Below, in pieces: positions 37,207 through 40,757 of a stretch of DNA of 40,757 bases. Position 1 is the first letter of the stretch. The number at the start of each line of letters is the position of its first letter. Both the position numbers and the translations under genes were made by a program. Under the pieces are notes generated by a model, which saw only the letters and a program-made list of their open reading frames with translations, did not search any database and was not told where the DNA came from. Source of the DNA: Trichomonas tenax (lineage: Eukaryota > Parabasalia > Trichomonadida > Trichomonadidae); the NCBI GenBank assembly GCA_023091735.1, contig JALKBU010000430.1:1-40757 (forward strand). Direction: 5' to 3'.

Positions 37207-37818
37207 ATGACGAGTATGTCACTTTTCAAAAAAATGGAATATGTGGATGGACCGCAAACTCCATCTTACAAAGTGATTATGCTTGGAAATTCGACTGTAG
37301 GCAAGACGAGCATTCTCACGCAGCTTCATTTCAACAGATTTGAAGTCGATCCGAAAGCAACTGTCGGCGGAACTTTCACAGAGAAGGTCATAGAAACGGA
37401 AAATGGACATGTGAAGCTCCAGTTGTGGGACACCGCCGGACAGGAGCAATTTCGCTGCTTAGTTCCCATTTATTCGCGAGGAGCATCAGCGGCTGTTATA
37501 GTTCTCGACATGACGAATCCAAAATCGTTTGAGTCGTTCGATGAATGGTACGAATTGGTTAACAGAGACGCGAACCAAAATTGTGCGATTTTTGTGGCTG
37601 CGAACAAAAACGATTTGGAACCTGTTGTGAAGCTCGATGATGTCGTTGATTGGGCAGACAAACATAAAGCAAAAACATTTTCGACAAGTGCAAAAGATGA
37701 AAAATCAATCAACGAATTATTTGAAGAAATAGCAACAACACTTTCTACCGCAAATATCGCAACATTTGAGAATGTCGGAAAAACAAAGCTTAATTCAGAT
37801 AAGAAATCTTGCTGCTGA
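37207..37818 (+). CDS. Rab-family small GTPase
   Basis: A 203-residue GTPase that should switch between GDP and GTP states to direct vesicle traffic. P-loop GNSTVGKT at 27-34, switch I threonine T52 in KATVGGTF, DTAGQE at 75-80, NKND at 133-136 and SAK at 161-163 are all present. The C-terminus ends KKSCC, a double-cysteine geranylgeranylation signal. The switch region resembles the Rab5/Rab22 or trichomonad RabX types; I do not assign a subtype. The frame is open back to 37081 but only into the mobile element's end; I choose ATG 37207, though 37216 or 37234 are also possible. The promoter must lie in or across the adjacent recombinase element. Confidence 0.93.
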   Translation: MTSMSLFKKMEYVDGPQTPSYKVIMLGNSTVGKTSILTQLHFNRFEVDPKATVGGTFTEKVIETENGHVKLQLWDTAGQEQFRCLVPIYSRGASAAVIVLDMTNPKSFESFDEWYELVNRDANQNCAIFVAANKNDLEPVVKLDDVVDWADKHKAKTFSTSAKDEKSINELFEEIATTLSTANIATFENVGKTKLNSDKKSCC

Positions 37819-38897
37819 TGTTCTCTATTTTTAACCGTATTCTATCTTTAAACCGACTCTATCCTGTATGTATAAATTTTATATTTAAGTTATTAATAAT
37901 ATTTTGAAATTTTGGTATTTTAGAAATTTAACGCTTTAAATATTGCCATGATATAGAAATACCAATGGATTAAAATCTTCCCAAAACTCGATTTATACAC
38001 TCCTTTGGTTGTAAAGCAATTGCCTATAAAGTTAAAATTCGTGGCTGGATAAAAATATAAAAATTTATGGGTCACAAAATTGTTTCAAACTGATTTATGC
38101 ATAAATAGGCAAAAAGGACAAAGCAATCTTCAACGTTGACATTTACAGGCATATGCCTTAAAATATTAGGAGCCAAACAAAAATCGAAGAATGAAAAATG
38201 ATTGATCTCATGATAATGAATTTTCAGTCAAAAATAAATGATAGTAAAATTATTGTTTTAGGTTATATCGAAACTAAATAAACAATAATTTCGAGAAAAG
38301 AAAAATCGAATTGAAATTTCTGCCAATTCAAAAAAATGTGTACAATATCAGAAAAATCAAATCGAATATCTTTGTTATATACAAAAAATAAAGCAGCATT
38401 CAAGTGACCAATTTGTGATAATGGAGTTTAATGGAATAAAAAATTTTATTGGAATAAAGGTGACTTTATGCGAATAAAGTGAATTTGGAGTCAAACCCTA
38501 TTTTGGAATAACGCCAATTTAGCATAATGACTGTTATTCCATATGCCAAAAAATAGGCCGAAAAGTGACAATAATGGAATAATCGATTTTTTTTGGAATC
38601 GCCGAATATTTGGATATGCGCATAATGCTCTCGAAATTTGGAATCAAAATGAATTCGGAATCAAAAGTGGAATAATGGCATTAGGAATCGACCTCAAGGT
38701 CTCTGTTATATAGCAACTTATTATGAAGTTGTTAGCTGACATCGAGCTAAACAAATCCTCTCTCAGCGATTAATAGAGGATTTGTCGACTCTATTCTTTC
38801 ACGAAAAAGCGAGAAATTTACATGTCAAAAATGCCATATAAACAACAAAAAATTTAACAAGTAAAATTATTTATTCCAGTTTATAAGTAAGTTTAAT
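37819..38897. other. AT-rich spacer with short GGAAT repeats and a hairpin
   Basis: No gene. Between about 38425 and 38695 the pieces TGGAATAA and GGAATCAAAA/GGAATCG recur about nine times. ACAAATCCTCT (38751-38761) pairs with AGAGGATTTGT (38775-38785). One motif copy TTTACATGTCAAAAAT is at 38817. Confidence 0.55.
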
Positions 38898-39029
38898 TTA
38901 CTTCATTTTTTCCTTCCACATTTCTACTGCCTCATCTGGAGCATGTGTGGAAATAAATTCTGTAATTTACTTCATGATTTGTATCTCAACATCCGTTGGT
39001 AAATGAAGATCGATAATAGTCTTCATCAT

Positions 39030-39105
39030 AACATCGCTTATTTCATAAGCGATGTTAATAGTTTCTTTTAGTTCTTCTAATCCTAGCATAATTGAACTAG
39101 GATTA
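39030..39105. repeat. Two adjacent perfect hairpins
   Basis: AACATCGCTTA (39030-39040) pairs with TAAGCGATGTT (39046-39056) around a five-base loop; TAATCCTAG (39078-39086) pairs with CTAGGATTA (39097-39105) around ten bases. Both lie inside the coding remnant listed at 38898-39266. Confidence 0.7.
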
Positions 39106-39161
39106 TAGGCTGATGATCCTAATATTTGTTCAATTTGAAAGCTAGCAGAGATACATGATTC

Positions 39162-39229
39162 ATTGCTGAAGATCTTTGCTGAGAATGGAAGTAATTGATT
39201 GCTGAAGATCTTTGCTGAGAATGGAAGTA
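39162..39229. repeat. Tandem direct repeat, period 36 bases
   Basis: Bases 39162-39193 and 39198-39229 are identical 32-base copies (each containing TGCTGAAGATCTTTGCTGAG), separated by four bases. Confidence 0.85.
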
Positions 39230-39254
39230 CTTGATTGATTTCTGAAGAACTGCA

Positions 39255-39405
39255 TGGCTGAGAGATTCATTCTGTACATAAATGATGGCTTGATGATAAC
39301 GGGAAATCGTTTTTAAAAAATTCGGAATATAAAACTTGAAAAACAGGATAATAAAGAGTGAAGATGACAATGTTTGGCTGAGAGATTCATTCTGTGCATA
39401 AATGA
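39255..39405. repeat. Direct repeat of 31 bases, 120 bases apart
   Basis: Bases 39255-39285 and 39375-39405 match with one difference; both contain TGGCTGAGAGATTCATTCTG. Confidence 0.85.
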
Positions 39406-40400
39406 GTCTCGACAACTTTTCTTAATATTGCTTTGTATAGATCTGTCACATTGACCATTATTGCCACTTTTCAACTGCAACTTTGTTGCGGTCTCATTCG
39501 AATAGGGGCAATAATTCCATATATTTATGGCAAATCGGATAAACTCCATCATTCCAATGACAAATACAGGCGGTTACTCCTAATTGGGTTTATCCTGAAA
39601 AAGGGTACTTAATTCCGTTAAACTACTTTATTCCGATAAAGTCCATTCTCTCAAAATTAAACGCATTTTCATAGAATTAATTTGTCACTACCTGATATAT
39701 CCTATTCTACATCATAATTTGGGTATTATTCCAAAAATATTCAAATTGAAAATGTGGCTCAATTGAATTGTTCAAACAGGATTACAGAAGACTTTTCATA
39801 CAATTCTATAGTTTACAAAAGATAAATATTTCAATTTTTAGAAATAAAATTGTTAAATTACCATGTTAGAATGATGTTCTTCAATTTCTAATTTTTTTGC
39901 ATTATTGATAAATTAGTTAAGAAGCTAATATCAAACGGAGTAAAAGGCCGAGACATTCCTGCCGATAGGAATGAGTTTCAAACTCGAAAGAATGAAGGTA
40001 TGAAAACTTTCGACGAAATTATTTTCGAATAAGTAAAGCTTTTCATGTTTCTGGGAGGATAGAAGGTGTAGAATTAATTTCTTTATAGATCAAGCTAGTG
40101 AGCGATTGAAAAGGTTGGAGTTTTTATATCGAAAAAAAACGCCTTCTTGACTAGGAGTCTATGACAAAAGTGAACATCAAAAGTGACAGACGAACCTTAA
40201 AGTCACTTTTACGAATAAACTATCACTTTTCGCGCGGGCAAATTGTCACCTTTATAAAAAGTGTCATAAATATCTTTGTAGTCTAAACAATACATCCAGG
40301 TTAGTGTTGTTGACGAGCCACAACTCTATCATCAACGTGCATATACCTAATTGGTGAGAAAACAACGATATTTATGCATGCTTAAATTGTTGCGAGAATG
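39267..40400. other. Gene-poor spacer with start-motif copies
   Basis: No supported gene. Near 40165-40270 the motif AAAAGTGWCA occurs repeatedly in both directions (AAAAGTGACA about 40179, reversed copies about 40201 and 40226, AAAAAGTGTCATAAAT at about 40257), much like the sequence before the RBR ligase start, but no ORF follows on the plus strand. Confidence 0.45.
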
Positions 40401-40401
40401 T

Positions 40402-40553
40402 CATTGGGCGAGGCCTGAGACTTCCAAAGCCCTCGAGTGGCCAGGCCCTAGCAAGAAGGACTCAGCCTACAGAAGCCGCCTCTACCTCCAGCATCAGATT
40501 CGATGCATGGCGAGGTCGGCCTGAGACTTCCAAAGCCCTCGAGTGGCCAAGCC
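40402..40553 (+). repeat. GC-rich stretch with a 32-base direct repeat, possible structured RNA
   Basis: Bases 40412-40443 and 40518-40549 are identical, 106 bases apart, each containing GGCCTGAGACTTCCAAAGCC. The first copy can form a stem CGAGG (40409-40413) with CCTCG (40431-40435), and the same pairing is available for the second copy (40511-40515 with 40537-40541). Between the copies is a hairpin GCATC-AGATTC-GATGC (40491-40506). The block has far higher GC than its surroundings and no open frame. It could be a non-coding RNA gene or a fragment of a mobile repeat; I recognise no known RNA family. Confidence 0.55.
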
Positions 40554-40757
40554 AGATCATATCAAGAACCCACTTATTGATTCAATTTTTAATACACATT
40601 ACATTTTCACTTTTGATATTAAAAAAATTATTTTTTTTCTATTTTTTATTTTTTCACAGATACCTTTTTCATTACAAGATTATTTTCATATTATTACTTA
40701 TTCTCATAATTATTAATATATCATTAAATTCATAATTAATTATGAATCATGAATTAG
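40554..40757. other. Very AT-rich right end
   Basis: Low-complexity AT sequence with no gene or motif that I can support. Confidence 0.5.

Larger units (their letters stand above)
38898..39266 (-). pseudogene. Broken coding remnant of an unknown protein
   Basis: On the minus strand the frame from 39266 to the TAA at 38898-38900 is open except for one TAA at 38967-38969. It has no ATG near its upstream end. The translation looks like protein and not spacer (LGLEELKETINIAYEISD, then TIIDLHLPTDVEIQIMK before the stop, then ITEFISTHAPDEAVEMW after it). A 36-base tandem duplication at 39162-39229 keeps this frame, giving a 12-residue repeat containing LPFSAKIFSN. ATGAAGTAAATTA occurs at both stops. 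No family recognised; no functional gene is claimed. Confidence 0.45.

Noticed and set aside
39119..39552. Minus-strand frames of 98 and 79 codons
   Set aside because: Their apparent internal repeats are just the direct DNA repeats read in another frame, and they compete with the coding remnant at 38898-39266.
1..40757. CRISPR arrays, bacterial operons or riboswitches
   Set aside because: No regularly spaced repeat-spacer array and no bacterial ribosome-binding sites; gene content and spacing are eukaryotic.

Overview
This looks like nuclear DNA from a compact, AT-rich, intron-poor protist, and the protein families point to a parabasalid close to Trichomonas or Tritrichomonas. The R2R3 Myb protein has the short two-repeat layout common in trichomonads. 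Flagellar proteins (CFAP100-like, MORN3-like) sit beside divergent Rab, KDEL-receptor, karyopherin and RBR-ligase genes. All confident genes are single uninterrupted frames, and I found no convincing spliceosomal intron. The organism assignment is inference; no marker RNA is present to settle it.

Layout. Bases 1-2497 hold the start of an unknown gene on the minus strand (runs off the left edge), short direct repeats and three clusters of GC-rich mini-hairpins. Bases 2498-13661 are a dense gene block: a Ser/Thr kinase, an Arg/Asp/Tyr-rich repeat protein, a KDEL-receptor-like membrane protein, a small coiled-coil protein, a large coiled-coil protein, a CFAP100-like axonemal protein, a small terminal-inverted-repeat element, a Myb regulator and a frameshifted copy of ribosomal protein uS4. 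After a 2.2 kb gap, 15917-34539 is a second dense block: an Ariadne-type RBR ubiquitin ligase, a karyopherin, an alpha-helical protein of unknown role, a histidine acid phosphatase, a MORN3-like protein, a membrane-anchored thioredoxin-like protein, a 55-residue small ORF, a 1465-residue hybrid sensor histidine kinase and a second karyopherin. From 34540 to the end the DNA is gene-poor. It carries a decayed tyrosine-recombinase element bounded by about 80 bp inverted repeats, one Rab GTPase immediately beside it, a broken coding remnant among hairpins, and a GC-rich repeat near the right end that could be a structured RNA.

Togetherness. The genes are not an operon; neighbours are unrelated housekeeping, trafficking, signalling and cytoskeletal functions in mixed orientation. 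What links several of them is a recurring upstream motif, roughly TTWACRTGNCAAAAT, which is clustered in several divergent promoter regions, and a second motif AAAAGTGWCA that lies within about 20 bases of several start codons. These look like the local promoter code.

Most notable items are the tyrosine-recombinase element with inverted repeats, the GC mini-hairpin arrays that keep pairing while changing sequence, the hybrid histidine kinase with a degenerate extra receiver domain, the promoter-motif arrays, and the one-base frameshift in uS4.
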